64,000 nucleotides of DNA. Origin: Gracilimonas sp. Its GTDB lineage: Bacteria; Bacteroidota; Rhodothermia; Balneolales; Balneolaceae. The translations under genes were made by a program, and so were the position numbers. Of this stretch, positions 1-9,248 are shown in pieces (the stretch's first letter is position 1; every line of letters begins with the position of its first letter). Location of the stretch: assembly GCA_022450045.1 (NCBI GenBank), contig JAKURD010000009.1, positions 1 through 64,000 on the forward strand. Direction: 5' to 3'. The notes under the pieces are model-generated. The model saw only the letters and a list, made by a program, of their open reading frames with translations, searched no databases and was not told the origin of the DNA.

Positions 1-561
1 AACGCTTATAATACTTGTTATTCATTGCACAGCAATATGTTACAAAGATTCATAACATGCTATGCTTCACTAGACCCTAAATTATACCTAAAAAGTTATT
101 TCCTAAATATTAAAATTACGGAAACGATTATATGGACCTGGAGCCATCAGACCGAGAGGCAGGTTAAACATTCTCGAACTCGATCTGATGGAAACCCCAT
201 CTGATCGATGGTACAGGCGCCGGGTGTTGGATTAGGATAAGGAAAAGACGCAGGTGCGCAAATCAAACAAACGATCAGACGGACTTGGAGTCGTCAGGCC
301 GTGCCTCAAAGGCTTTAGCGAGGATAATTATATCGAATTCCTGTTATTTAAAAAATGATCTCTTCTATTTCCTAATTCTTCACCCTGCCCCATGGCTGGG
401 ACTGAGATCTCCAACCTTTTCCCCCTTGATTATCCTGCCAACATAAATTATGGCAAGATATTTGTAGCCATTAACGTTCTAACAGTTGAACCGCCCCGTT
501 TATAAGGTTAACTTAATATTCATATTTTAGAGACAATTTTTCAGAGCACCAGTATTACATT
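1..561. other. Intergenic region upstream of secA
   Basis: No gene is visible. Bases 1-119 are AT-rich with nothing recognised. Bases about 120-350 hold copy 1 of the dispersed hairpin repeat described separately. Bases 351-561 are the likely secA leader; I found no exact TAnnTTTG-type promoter there, only a near match around 458-466. Confidence 0.6.
120..350 (+). repeat. Dispersed hairpin repeat, copy 1
   Basis: One of four full or near-full copies of an intergenic element in this window (others near 24182, 39840 and 45890). It shares the core GACCGAGAGGCAGGT, followed by an ACATTCTCGAA block and a GATCTGATGG/CCATCTGATC inverted pair that can fold into a hairpin. A second hairpin is formed by the atatGG/CCATCAGACC region just before the core, and the unit ends near a motif like ATATCGAATTC. 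This copy lacks the upstream module seen in copies 3 and 4. No protein-coding sense is seen; short reading frames in it are by-products. Confidence 0.85.
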
Positions 562-3500
562 ATGATAGATATATTAGATACAATCGGTAAGACCATCACT
601 AAAGTTTTTGGTTCTAAAAGTGAAAAGGACATCAAGAAGATCCAGCCTATAGTAGATGAGATTAAAAGCTACGAAGAAGCTGTGAAGCAGCTTTCTGATG
701 ATGAGCTGAAAGCTAAAACCGAAGAATTCAAGCAGAAGATCAAGGATGCCACCGCCGATACCGTGGCTGAAATCCAGGAGATCAAAGAGAAACTGGATGA
801 CCTCGAAAACCTCTCGCCCGGTGAACACCGTGAGATGGCCGAATATCTGGATGAACTTGAGCAGCAAGAACTGGATATCATTGAAGATGTTTTAGATGAC
901 ATTTTGCCTGAAGCATTTGCTGTGCTGAAAGATACCTGCCGTCGATTTGTCGGTAAGTCCTGGAAAGTGGGGGGTAATGACACCACTTGGGAAATGATCC
1001 CATATGATGTACAGCTTATCGGTGCCATCGTTCTCCATCAGGGGCGCATTGCGGAGATGAAAACCGGTGAAGGTAAAACGCTCGTGGCTATTTTCCCCGC
1101 TTACCTGAATGCCCTGGCCGGTAAAGGCGTGCACATAGTTACCGTAAACAACTACCTGGCAATGCGTGATGCCGAATGGAATGAGCCGATCTTTAATTTC
1201 CATGGGTTGCACGTGGATTGTGTTGACCGTTACCAGCCAAGTACCGAACAGCGACGAAAGGCCTACAAAGCCGACATCACCTACGGTACTAACAACGAAT
1301 TTGGCTTCGATTACCTTCGAGACAATATGGTGATTGAACAGGAACAACTGGTTCAGCGCGAGCATCATTATACCATTATTGATGAGGTGGACTCCATTCT
1401 TATTGATGAGGCACGTACTCCGCTTATTATTTCAGGTCCCGTTCCCCAGGGAAATAAATCAGATCGTTATGTTGAGATGAAACCCCGTATCGAATCACTG
1501 GTTTTGGCTCAAAAGAAACTGGTTGCCAATCTTGTGAAAGAAGGGAAACAACTGCTTGAACAGGGCGATGAGGAAAAAGCAGGGCTTGCGCTTTTCCGCG
1601 CCGTACGTGGTTTCCCAAAGAATTCACAGCTGCGGAAACTTCAGCAGGATCCGAAAATTCAAAAACTGATCCAGCGCACCGAATCCTTCTATCTCCAGGA
1701 TAATGCCAAGAATATGCCCATCGTGGATGAGTATTTATATTACGCAGTAGATCCTAAAATGAATTCCATTGAGATGACTGAACAGGGACGGGAGTTTGTC
1801 ACTAAAAAAGGGGAAGATCCAGACTTTTTTGTGATTCCTGATCTGGGTGAGGAGACCGCCGTCATAGAAAAAGAGATGGAAAAACTTGAGAAAGAAAAGA
1901 TTGAAGAGATCAAGAACAATGATGAGTTCAGTGAAGAGTATAAAGAGAAAAAAATTGAAGAGACGAAGCAGGAGATCCGTCAGGAACGAGAGCGCAGATT
2001 CAACGAATTGCACCGCCTGTTTGCTGAGCGCGGAGATCGTATCCATACCGTAAATCAACTATTGAAAGCATATACCAACTTTGAGCGTGAAGAAGAATAC
2101 ATCGTTCAGGATGGAAAGGTGAATATTGTTGATGAACACACCGGACGTGTACTCTCCGGCCGTCGTTATTCTGACGGATTGCATCAGGCAATTGAGGCCA
2201 AAGAGGAAGTGAAGGTAGAGGCTTCTACCCAGACCTACGCCACTATCACCTTGCAGAATTATTTTCGAATGTACCATAAGCTTGCCGGTATGACCGGTAC
2301 GGCTGAAACAGAAGAGGGTGAATTCAACGAGATCTATGAACTGGATGTAGTGGTAATTCCAACCAATAAACCCATTGCCAGGGAGGACAAAGAGGATCTT
2401 GTATTCAAGACCAAGCGCGAGAAATTCAACGCGGCAATCGAGAAGATCCAGGAATATCACGATAAAGGTCAACCTGTTTTGGTTGGTACTACCAGTGTAG
2501 ATGTTTCCGAGACTATGAGCCGTATGCTGCAGCGCGCAGGTATTCCTCATAATGTATTGAACGCGAAACAGCATGCCCGGGAAAGTGAAATTGTGAAACA
2601 AGCCGGTGAATTAGGTGCTGTAACCGTTGCTACCAACATGGCCGGCCGTGGTACAGATATTAAGCTGGCAAAAGGCGTAAAAGAAAAAGGCGGATTGGCC
2701 ATTTTAGGTACTGAGCGCCATGAATCCCGCCGTATTGATCTGCAGCTTCGCGGTCGTGCCGGGCGGCAGGGAGATCCCGGTGAAACACAGTTTTATGTAT
2801 CGCTGGAAGACGACCTGATGGCAATGTTTATGTCGGATCGTGTAGCTAATGTGATGGATAAACTCAGTTTTGAGGAAGGGGAAGTCATCACTCATCCATG
2901 GATCACCAAATCCCTGGAACGAGCGCAGTCTAAGGTTGAACAAAACAACTTCAGTATTCGTAAACGACAGCTGGAATATGATGATGTGCTCAACAATCAG
3001 CGTAATGTAATTTATGCCCGCAGAAAACACGCGCTGTCCGGAGATCAGCTTAGAACAGACATCATGGATATGCTGGATGACCTGATCGAATCTCTGGTGG
3101 AAGAACATGTTGCTGCCGGAGATTACGAGGGGCTTCATGAGAATATACTTCGCCATATCGCAGTTGATGTTGATTTCGATAAGGAAGCTTGGTTCAAGAT
3201 GAATGAACGTGACCTTGCGGATCATATCATTGACAAAGCGCTTGAGATGTACAAAAAGAAAGAAGAACGAATGGCGAAACCACTCTATCAAGTAATGAAG
3301 CGTATCAGTGAAGCAAATCCTGACAATCGTCCGGATAAAGTTCAGGTGATATTTACAGACGGTATTCGCCGAATGAGGATCGTGGTTGATGTTGAAAGTG
3401 CACTTGAAAATGAAGGCCGTGAAGTGGCCCGCTCACTCGAGAAAAGTGCTATTCTTTCTATTATCGACGAAAAATGGATGGAACATCTGCGCGAATTGGA

Positions 3501-3954
3501 TTCCGTAAAGGAAGGTATCGGACTTCGGTCTTTTGCTCAAAAAGATCCCCTGCTGGAATATAAACGTGAAGCTTTTGACATGTTTAAAATGCTCCTTGAT
3601 GATATCAATCAGGAAGCCATCTCTCTCATTTGGAAAGCTGTCCCTGAAGTACAGGCTGAAGATTCCAAGCTTGATAAGGCTCAAAAACAAAAGTCCCGAT
3701 TTGATACTTCTTCAATGGAAACGCAGCATGCCGACTCTACCGGAATGGGACTCAAAGCACCGGCCCCACAGCAAGGCGGACAAAAACCACAGGGCGGAAA
3801 TGCGAAACGTCAGCCGGTAGAAGTTGCCGATGAACCCGGCCGAAATGATTACGTGACTGTTCAGAATATGAATACCGGCGAGAACAAAGAAGTAAAGTGG
3901 AAGTACGCCAAACGCATGGTCGATGAAGAAGGTTGGATCCTGGTTGAAAAGTAA
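562..3954 (+). CDS. secA: Protein translocase ATPase SecA
   Basis: SecA is the cytosolic and peripheral-membrane ATPase that pushes preproteins through SecYEG. The Walker A motif (TGEGKT) lies near residues 168-173, the DEVD Walker B motif at 274-277 followed by the ILIDEART helix, and the motifs GTTSV, TNMAGRGTDI and LRGRAGRQGDPG follow in order. At 1130 residues it is much longer than the E. coli protein (about 900). The extra length is a charged, coiled-coil-like insertion around residues 310-500 and a low-complexity Gln/Gly/Lys-rich linker near the C terminus. The usual C-terminal CxCxSGxxxxxCHG zinc motif is not present; the protein ends in a WKYAKRMVDEEGWILVEK-type segment instead. The gene stands alone, downstream of a repeat. 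The start ATG at 562 gives the normal family N terminus. Confidence 0.98.
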   Translation: MIDILDTIGKTITKVFGSKSEKDIKKIQPIVDEIKSYEEAVKQLSDDELKAKTEEFKQKIKDATADTVAEIQEIKEKLDDLENLSPGEHREMAEYLDELEQQELDIIEDVLDDILPEAFAVLKDTCRRFVGKSWKVGGNDTTWEMIPYDVQLIGAIVLHQGRIAEMKTGEGKTLVAIFPAYLNALAGKGVHIVTVNNYLAMRDAEWNEPIFNFHGLHVDCVDRYQPSTEQRRKAYKADITYGTNNEFGFDYLRDNMVIEQEQLVQREHHYTIIDEVDSILIDEARTPLIISGPVPQGNKSDRYVEMKPRIESLVLAQKKLVANLVKEGKQLLEQGDEEKAGLALFRAVRGFPKNSQLRKLQQDPKIQKLIQRTESFYLQDNAKNMPIVDEYLYYAVDPKMNSIEMTEQGREFVTKKGEDPDFFVIPDLGEETAVIEKEMEKLEKEKIEEIKNNDEFSEEYKEKKIEETKQEIRQERERRFNELHRLFAERGDRIHTVNQLLKAYTNFEREEEYIVQDGKVNIVDEHTGRVLSGRRYSDGLHQAIEAKEEVKVEASTQTYATITLQNYFRMYHKLAGMTGTAETEEGEFNEIYELDVVVIPTNKPIAREDKEDLVFKTKREKFNAAIEKIQEYHDKGQPVLVGTTSVDVSETMSRMLQRAGIPHNVLNAKQHARESEIVKQAGELGAVTVATNMAGRGTDIKLAKGVKEKGGLAILGTERHESRRIDLQLRGRAGRQGDPGETQFYVSLEDDLMAMFMSDRVANVMDKLSFEEGEVITHPWITKSLERAQSKVEQNNFSIRKRQLEYDDVLNNQRNVIYARRKHALSGDQLRTDIMDMLDDLIESLVEEHVAAGDYEGLHENILRHIAVDVDFDKEAWFKMNERDLADHIIDKALEMYKKKEERMAKPLYQVMKRISEANPDNRPDKVQVIFTDGIRRMRIVVDVESALENEGREVARSLEKSAILSIIDEKWMEHLRELDSVKEGIGLRSFAQKDPLLEYKREAFDMFKMLLDDINQEAISLIWKAVPEVQAEDSKLDKAQKQKSRFDTSSMETQHADSTGMGLKAPAPQQGGQKPQGGNAKRQPVEVADEPGRNDYVTVQNMNTGENKEVKWKYAKRMVDEEGWILVEK

Positions 3955-4143
3955 GGGGAAGAAACAATAATCCTCCGGGCGTCCGCAGGTCCTCGGAACG
4001 TTTACCATAGCCCTTGCCGGACTTTGTGACGATGCCAGAATGTTACTTCTATACATAGCAGAAATACAAAATATTGTGTCCCAGCTATGTACCTATTATT
4101 TTTTTTGCTATGTTTATGTCCGCATCAAACCAACAAGGCATAC

Positions 4144-4905
4144 GTGGAAGTTTTAGGGATCGATATTGGAAGTTATGGCATTAAAGGAGCCATTGTAGAT
4201 ACGGAAAAGGGAGAGATCGTATCCAGGAAAAAAACCACAGACAAAATAGATGACACTCGTCCGCATAAGCTGATCTCCAAACTGCACAAGGTCGTCAAAA
4301 AGTTTGAATGGGATGGCCCTATTGGCTGCGCCTTCCCGGCAGCAACCAGCAGAGGAATTGTTCTTTCCACTACACGCATGGATCAGGGCTGGGTAGATGC
4401 CGATGCCGACCATCTGTTCACAGAAATCACAGGCTGTAATGTAAGCGTGATCAACGACACCGATGCCGTTGGATTGGCCGAAATGAAATTCGGTGTTGGA
4501 AAAGGGCAACGCGGAACCGTGATCGTTTTGACCGTGGGGACGGGAATTGGCTCTTCTCTTTTTATTGACGGAACGCTGGTTCCCAATACCGAACTTGGTC
4601 AAATTGAGATAAAGGGAATCAGCATTGAAGAGCGGGCGTCCAACCGTGTACGCAAAGAAGAAGGAATCAGAAAAAAGACCTGGGGGAAACGGCTTCAACT
4701 TGTTTTTGAACAGTACGAGCGCTTATTCCATCCCGACCTTTTTATCCTTGGCGGACAGCTTTCCAAAAAAGCCGACAAGACCTTTCCCTACATCAAGATT
4801 AAAACCAAGTTCAAAGCTGCCAGCCTTTTAAACAATGCGAGTATTGTGGGGGCAGCTTATTATGCGGCCTCAGTACAGATGAAGAATAAAGAGTTTTACC
4901 GGTAG
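4144..4905 (+). CDS. ppgK: Polyphosphate glucokinase-like ROK-family kinase
   Basis: Probable sugar kinase that phosphorylates glucose using polyphosphate and/or ATP. The N terminus has the phosphate-binding GIDIGSYGIKGAIVD motif, and the middle has the second phosphate loop TVGTGIGSSLF followed by LVPNTELG, as in actinobacterial PPGK. A long open frame begins at 4087, but the first 19 codons encode a hydrophobic stretch (MYLLFFLLCLCPHQ) foreign to the family, so I choose the GTG at 4144, preceded by an AAGG sequence and giving MEVLGIDIG. The length, about 253 residues, is normal. It is in line with secA but separated by nearly 190 bases, so probably has its own transcript. The polyphosphate specificity is inferred from family resemblance. 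Confidence 0.85.
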   Translation: MEVLGIDIGSYGIKGAIVDTEKGEIVSRKKTTDKIDDTRPHKLISKLHKVVKKFEWDGPIGCAFPAATSRGIVLSTTRMDQGWVDADADHLFTEITGCNVSVINDTDAVGLAEMKFGVGKGQRGTVIVLTVGTGIGSSLFIDGTLVPNTELGQIEIKGISIEERASNRVRKEEGIRKKTWGKRLQLVFEQYERLFHPDLFILGGQLSKKADKTFPYIKIKTKFKAASLLNNASIVGAAYYAASVQMKNKEFYR

Positions 4906-4911
4906 GATTTT

Positions 4912-5289
4912 TCATTCATTTGAATGCAACGCCACCCTGTTCCCTTCGCTGTCTATGATCACCGCCATGTAGCCGTTTTCCTCTGTGATCAATCGTTTGG
5001 GAATGATGATCTCACCGCCGGCCTCTTCTACACGGTCAAGAACTTTTTGCAGATCAGGGTTGGCATTCAAATATAATAGCGGGCCTTCCGAATTACTCGG
5101 TTTATACCAGTCATCGTTTTGAATGATCGTCCCTCCCACCGTGCCACTTTCCGCTGGAAATAACGCCATTCTAAGTCCGTCTCCGATATCCAATTCATGC
5201 ATCTCAAAGCTGAATATGCCCTCATAAAACTTCCTGGCACGCTCTATATCACGTGCAGGTATCTCGAACCAGTTGATCGCATTTTTCAT
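4912..5289 (-). CDS. VOC-family (glyoxalase-fold) protein
   Basis: A 125-residue single-domain protein of the vicinal oxygen chelate superfamily. The start, INWFEIPARDIERARKFYEGIF, is the classical first beta-alpha unit, and the end, GYMAVIIDSEGNRVALHS, the classical last strand pair with an xDxEGNxxxLH motif. Such proteins dimerise and may be dioxygenases, glyoxalases or antibiotic-binding proteins; nothing here fixes the substrate. It ends seven bases from the end of the kinase gene, convergent to it. Confidence 0.9.
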   Translation of the reverse strand: MKNAINWFEIPARDIERARKFYEGIFSFEMHELDIGDGLRMALFPAESGTVGGTIIQNDDWYKPSNSEGPLLYLNANPDLQKVLDRVEEAGGEIIIPKRLITEENGYMAVIIDSEGNRVALHSNE

Positions 5290-5717
5290 ACTAATATTAA
5301 ATTAACGTCAGTTCGAGATAAGAAATAAGTTAAAAGCATAAAAATTGATGAATATGGTCATTCCCGTGGAGACGAGCATCTAATGGCTGTTATTCATTCA
5401 GCATTCGATTCCTATCAAACAACAGGATTTCAGGTATTCGCCGCGAAATAGCCTTTCAATGTACTCAACCGATGGTCTTAATATCGAATTCACGTTATGT
5501 TACTTGGCTTAAATTTTTTAATTCACGTGTGTTCAAAATAAAATTTATCTCTGAAGGCCTGATGGTTTTAAATTTTTCTGACCGTTTTTTAACCTTTCAG
5601 GCTTAATCAGGTATATCCATCAGACAGATTTAGAGCCGTCAAATAAATCTCCTAAAGCATACTTTATATTGAACTCATTAACTAACTGACCTATAGTAGG
5701 TTAAAGGAATATTAACT
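5290..5717. other. Intergenic region with decayed repeat fragments
   Basis: No gene seen. Bases about 5473-5500 (ATATCGAATTCACGTTA-like) resemble the right end of the dispersed repeat, and about 5608-5690 resemble its CATCAGACxGAxTTxGAGCCGTC portion plus another terminal motif, both diverged. This looks like a degraded repeat copy between two minus-strand genes. Confidence 0.4.
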
Positions 5718-6161
5718 TCAAGAGCGAGCTTTCTCTAAAAGCAGATTAAGTTGAGCGGCTTCGTCCTCGGAAAGTAATTCGAACTTACGGTCTATTTCCC
5801 CGAGCCGGTCTTCAATCCTGGCAAGTAATCGAAGTCCCTCATACTTAATGAAGACCTGCACCAGCCGGCCATCGTTGGGATCTTTACGCTTTCTCACCAG
5901 CTCTTTATCAATCAGCCGATCCACCAACCTGGAAGTATCCGAACTTTTGTCGGGCATTAATGCCTGGATCTGTTTTGTTGACACAGGCTCATTATTTGCA
6001 TCCTTCAGTATCCTGAGGATGGAATGCTGCTGTTGGGTGATGTTAAAATCATCCAAGAAATCTTTAAGTGTGGAGCGGAGCCATACTTCGGTTTCAAGGA
6101 TATTTTCTCGTAACTGTTTCCATACTCCTTTCTCACTTGCCGGGGCTGTAGAAGTTTTCAT
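5718..6161 (-). CDS. MarR-family transcriptional regulator
   Basis: A 147-residue winged-helix DNA-binding protein. The middle reads QQQHSILRILKDAN, then a recognition-helix region (MPDKSSDTSRLVDRLIDKEL) and the family wing signature RKRKDPNDGRLVQVFI. It would act as a dimer repressing genes in response to small ligands or stress. No operon partner is obvious; the next upstream gene is a separate DksA/TraR-type protein more than 100 bases away. The target is unknown. Confidence 0.92.
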   Translation of the reverse strand: MKTSTAPASEKGVWKQLRENILETEVWLRSTLKDFLDDFNITQQQHSILRILKDANNEPVSTKQIQALMPDKSSDTSRLVDRLIDKELVRKRKDPNDGRLVQVFIKYEGLRLLARIEDRLGEIDRKFELLSEDEAAQLNLLLEKARS

Positions 6162-6280
6162 AGTGCATGTTATGTAGATGAAAATAAGTGCACTAAATAT
6201 AATGTCTAAACATCAATGTTCAAACGTATCATTAATTTTTGATGATCTACTTACTTCTTACAGGATCTATTAAGGGGTAA

Positions 6281-6613
6281 TCACCCAACACATTTAACAC
6301 AACGGGTGGTATGGGGCATGTACTCCAAACGGCCAAAAGGAATTTCATCACCGCACTTGGTACAGATCCCAAATTTTTCGGATTCGGAATTCTCAAGCGC
6401 ACGTTCTAATTTTTTAAGCTCTTGTTTTTTTTCTCGCAGAGAAGATTCATTGATCGTTTTATTGTTTATGGCGTCCATCCGTGAAATTCGGCCTATCGAG
6501 GCGTCAAGAGGAATGGGCTTTACCAATTCTTTGAGTTCTTCGATCTCTTCTTTGGCCTCCTCAATCCGCAAGGTTATGATGTTGATAAGTTTTTTCTTTT
6601 CTGTATCAGTCAT
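6281..6613 (-). CDS. TraR/DksA-type zinc-finger protein
   Basis: A 110-residue protein with an N-terminal charged coiled coil (KKKLINIITLRIEEAKEEIEELKELV) and a C-terminal four-cysteine zinc finger, CTKCGDEIPFGRLEYMPH then CVKC. Proteins of this fold insert a coiled coil into the RNA polymerase secondary channel and alter initiation, often together with ppGpp. The acidic coiled-coil-tip residues of E. coli DksA are not evident, so it may not be a true DksA. It is shorter than DksA (about 150) and close to the general TraR/DksA size. Confidence 0.88.
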   Translation of the reverse strand: MTDTEKKKLINIITLRIEEAKEEIEELKELVKPIPLDASIGRISRMDAINNKTINESSLREKKQELKKLERALENSESEKFGICTKCGDEIPFGRLEYMPHTTRCVKCVG

Positions 6614-6671
6614 ATTTTAAAGATAACGAACTGCATCTTGGCCGCCAACCTGACTGACAAACAAATAATAA

Positions 6672-6690
6672 AGGCTGCAGAAGCAGCCAT
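6672..6690 (-). terminator. Probable intrinsic terminator
   Basis: On the minus strand a GGCTGC/GCAGCC hairpin with a four-base loop is followed by TTTATTATTT. It lies just after the stop of the secreted gene at 6697-7494. Confidence 0.55.
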
Positions 6691-6696
6691 TGAAGG

Positions 6697-7494
6697 TTAA
6701 TTTTTATGCCCTTCTAAATAATCTACAAGTTGCCATAATTCACTTCTTACAATATCCCGGGTAGCATAAATTGCCTCGAACATCTTATTGATGTCGGTTC
6801 CCGGCATCACGCTTCTGATAAGGTCGTTGGTAAACCCGTATTCTATATGGTTCAGCTCTTCATAATAATCGGCTGTAACGAAGTTATATTTATAATTCAG
6901 TCCACCGGGTTTCAGCAACGAATATGTTCTCCAGCTGTACATTTCTCCATTTTCTATGCGTGCCTCATGTAAGGGCCGTGCCATATCATTCTCTAACGTA
7001 ATATACTCAGCTTCTTTGCCAGGATTAACCATCATGAAATTCATAACTACAAATAATCCAGGTTTTTGGCCGGAAGTATTCATGACCCCTGCCTCAGTTT
7101 TCCAAAGTTCTGAATGCTGATGAGTAGCAAGGTCAAGCATTTGATCCATAAGGCCGCCCTCAAGTTCCGCTAAGTTCTTCCTCATTTTTTCATTGTTCGT
7201 TACTATAGCATTCAGCTCATTAAAAGTGCTAATTATCACATAATTATATGTTCCGGACTGTCCGCCAGGGTACGCAACTCGATAAAAATACCATCCGGTC
7301 ATTTTATCTTCTCCCATCTGATCCTCATACACAGCCTTCCACTCTGAACGAATCAGATCTTCAAATGCTGAATAGTCTGCGGATTCAACTTTTATATAAT
7401 CCACATTTAGATAAGCTCCTTCCTGGGTTTGAGAATAGCTAAATCCGGTTGAAAGCAGCATTAGCAAACAAATAAATAACACGATCCTTTTCAT
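6697..7494 (-). CDS. Secreted protein with two similar ferredoxin-like halves
   Basis: Function not recognised. A signal peptide is clear (KRIVLFICLLMLLSTGFSYSQ). The mature protein appears to be a tandem duplication: residues about 28-95 (YLNVDYIKVESADYSAFEDL then WYFYRVAYPGG then NYVIISTFNEL) parallel residues about 150-220 (VVMNFMMVNPGKEAEYITLE then YSWRTYSLLKPGG then YNFVTADYYEEL). The pattern of strand-helix-strand units with PGG turns suggests a dimeric alpha-beta-barrel or NIPSNAP/ABM-like fold, but this is by eye. A terminator follows the gene. Confidence 0.75.
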   Translation of the reverse strand: MKRIVLFICLLMLLSTGFSYSQTQEGAYLNVDYIKVESADYSAFEDLIRSEWKAVYEDQMGEDKMTGWYFYRVAYPGGQSGTYNYVIISTFNELNAIVTNNEKMRKNLAELEGGLMDQMLDLATHQHSELWKTEAGVMNTSGQKPGLFVVMNFMMVNPGKEAEYITLENDMARPLHEARIENGEMYSWRTYSLLKPGGLNYKYNFVTADYYEELNHIEYGFTNDLIRSVMPGTDINKMFEAIYATRDIVRSELWQLVDYLEGHKN

Positions 7495-7610
7495 GGCAAC
7501 CTCCCCTTTTATTCTTCTATTTGTACTTTATAAGGTAATACAATACTCCAGAAATTCAAGTATTTCCTGAGTTAAATACCTTTATCAACCCATTTTAAGG
7601 GCATGGATCA

Positions 7611-9083
7611 CTACTTCGAGATCATTGCCATCGCCTGTTCCTTACCCGCTGCAGAACGCATTCTGTTTGGGGTTCTTTCAAGCTGATTTTGGTAAGCCTC
7701 TAGGGCTTGCTCATAATTTTCCAATTCCATCATAACATCTCCAAGTAATTCATAGGAGGGTTTTATGATAACAGGAGGGCCAAAATCCACCGGTAACTCG
7801 GATTCAGCTGCCACCGTTTCATTTAGCAATTCAAGGGCTTCCTTTGTATTTCCTTCTTCGATCATTAACAAACTCTGTATTTGATTCACCTGAATATCAC
7901 GCTCTACACTTTCAGGCGTTTTCACCAGTTGATCCAGATTTTTTTGAGCAGCTTCTATATTTCCTGTTTTAATATTCGCGAGTGCAGATGTAAAATAGTA
8001 GTTCATGGCCCCTCCGGTACCTGCTTCAAAGTCAGAAGTCCATTCCTGAGCCTTTTCCCAATTTTCCGTATCTATGATTTGGTGTCCCCGCATAATTGCG
8101 AAATGCCATTTCTCACCGGAACTTGGCTCAGCTCCAATACGCTCAGCGCATGTTGTCAATACTTTTGTCGCATCCATTACTTCTCCGGCCTGTAAATAGC
8201 CGTACTGAAGCCACCATGTATAATGTCCGCACACCGTGATTTCTTCATTCAATTCCTTCTGGCGAGTTGTCTGAACATCACGAGCTACCATGTTTGCATC
8301 GATCACCCCGTCCCACATTCCCAGAGCAAGGAAGATATGGGAAGTCATATGTTGAGCATGAGCTGCAGCAGGAGCGATTTCAGAATATACTTTGGCCATT
8401 GGCAACCCAAGCGGTGCGTGTACGGGATCATCAAAAGAGTGGATCAAATAATGTGCAGCGCCGGGATGCTCCGGATTTTTATTCCAAACATCAAAAAGTT
8501 CGGCAGCAGCTTTCATATAAACGGCATAGTCACGGCCTTCATGGGCACTTCCCAAAATCGATAAACCATAAAATGCCGTTATTTCATGGTCTTCGGGATA
8601 TTGTTCGTGAAGCTGAGCCATATATTCCATGTATAGGTCATCTCTTTCCTCTTTTAAGAGACCTTCACTTTCAGCTGTATTTCCATATAAGATCTCGAGT
8701 GACATCAACAGATCCTTTTCTCGTTGAGTTACCGCCTTAGCTTGCCTTACTTCCAAAGTCTCTCCCAAGTTTATTAACACCTCCATAGCAGCTTGTCGGT
8801 TTTGCTGAAACCAAATAGGATGATTATGAGATTTGGCTTCTCCATAATGAGCCATCACAAAATCAGGATCTATTTCCCGTGCTCGCTGAAAAGCCCGTGC
8901 TGCGTCTGCATATTCAAAATTATGAAGAAACTTTACCCCCTCGATAAAGTCATTCTGTGCTGCTTCATCCCCCGAGTTAGGGAAATCAATTTTACCCAAA
9001 AGTTTGTCCTGAGCTGTTATATCAATAGTTAACAGGGCCAGTGAAGCAATTATTATTAAAAAAGAGGCTGAATTAAATTTCAT
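7611..9083 (-). CDS. Secreted tetratricopeptide-repeat protein
   Basis: A 490-residue exported protein built largely of TPR-like helices. I choose the ATG at 9083 because it gives a clean signal peptide (MKFNSASFLIIIASLALLTI, ending ITAQ); the frame stays open to 9140. TPR-like segments include FLHNFEYADAARAFQRAREIDPDF near the start and YELLGDVMMELENYEQALEAYQNQLERTPN at the end. A middle part has conserved HAQHMTSHIFLALGMWD and HYTWWLQYGYLQAG segments, a pattern common in uncharacterised TPR proteins of this kind. Probably periplasmic and scaffolding; no enzymatic motif is seen. Confidence 0.85.
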   Translation of the reverse strand: MKFNSASFLIIIASLALLTIDITAQDKLLGKIDFPNSGDEAAQNDFIEGVKFLHNFEYADAARAFQRAREIDPDFVMAHYGEAKSHNHPIWFQQNRQAAMEVLINLGETLEVRQAKAVTQREKDLLMSLEILYGNTAESEGLLKEERDDLYMEYMAQLHEQYPEDHEITAFYGLSILGSAHEGRDYAVYMKAAAELFDVWNKNPEHPGAAHYLIHSFDDPVHAPLGLPMAKVYSEIAPAAAHAQHMTSHIFLALGMWDGVIDANMVARDVQTTRQKELNEEITVCGHYTWWLQYGYLQAGEVMDATKVLTTCAERIGAEPSSGEKWHFAIMRGHQIIDTENWEKAQEWTSDFEAGTGGAMNYYFTSALANIKTGNIEAAQKNLDQLVKTPESVERDIQVNQIQSLLMIEEGNTKEALELLNETVAAESELPVDFGPPVIIKPSYELLGDVMMELENYEQALEAYQNQLERTPNRMRSAAGKEQAMAMISK

Positions 9084-9248
9084 ATCGCTGAAATTTAGAG
9101 GTTTGGAGCTTATCAAATGATATACAAAAAAGGCGGACAAAAATGAAGCTGTGACTTTTTACCCTTTAATTAACCTTTCCAACGCTACGTAGTAACCCTT
9201 GGTTCATACCATCTCGTTGTAACGTTGGAAAGGGTAACTACCGAAAAC

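Noticed and set aside
2059..3291. Long antisense open frames inside secA
   Set aside because: They overlap a complete, highly conserved SecA and have no family resemblance; typical shadow frames.
4087..4143. Upstream ATG start for the polyphosphate-glucokinase-like gene, which would add a hydrophobic leader
   Set aside because: The family is cytosolic and starts close to the GxDxG motif; the GTG at 4144 fits better. The leader is probably non-coding.
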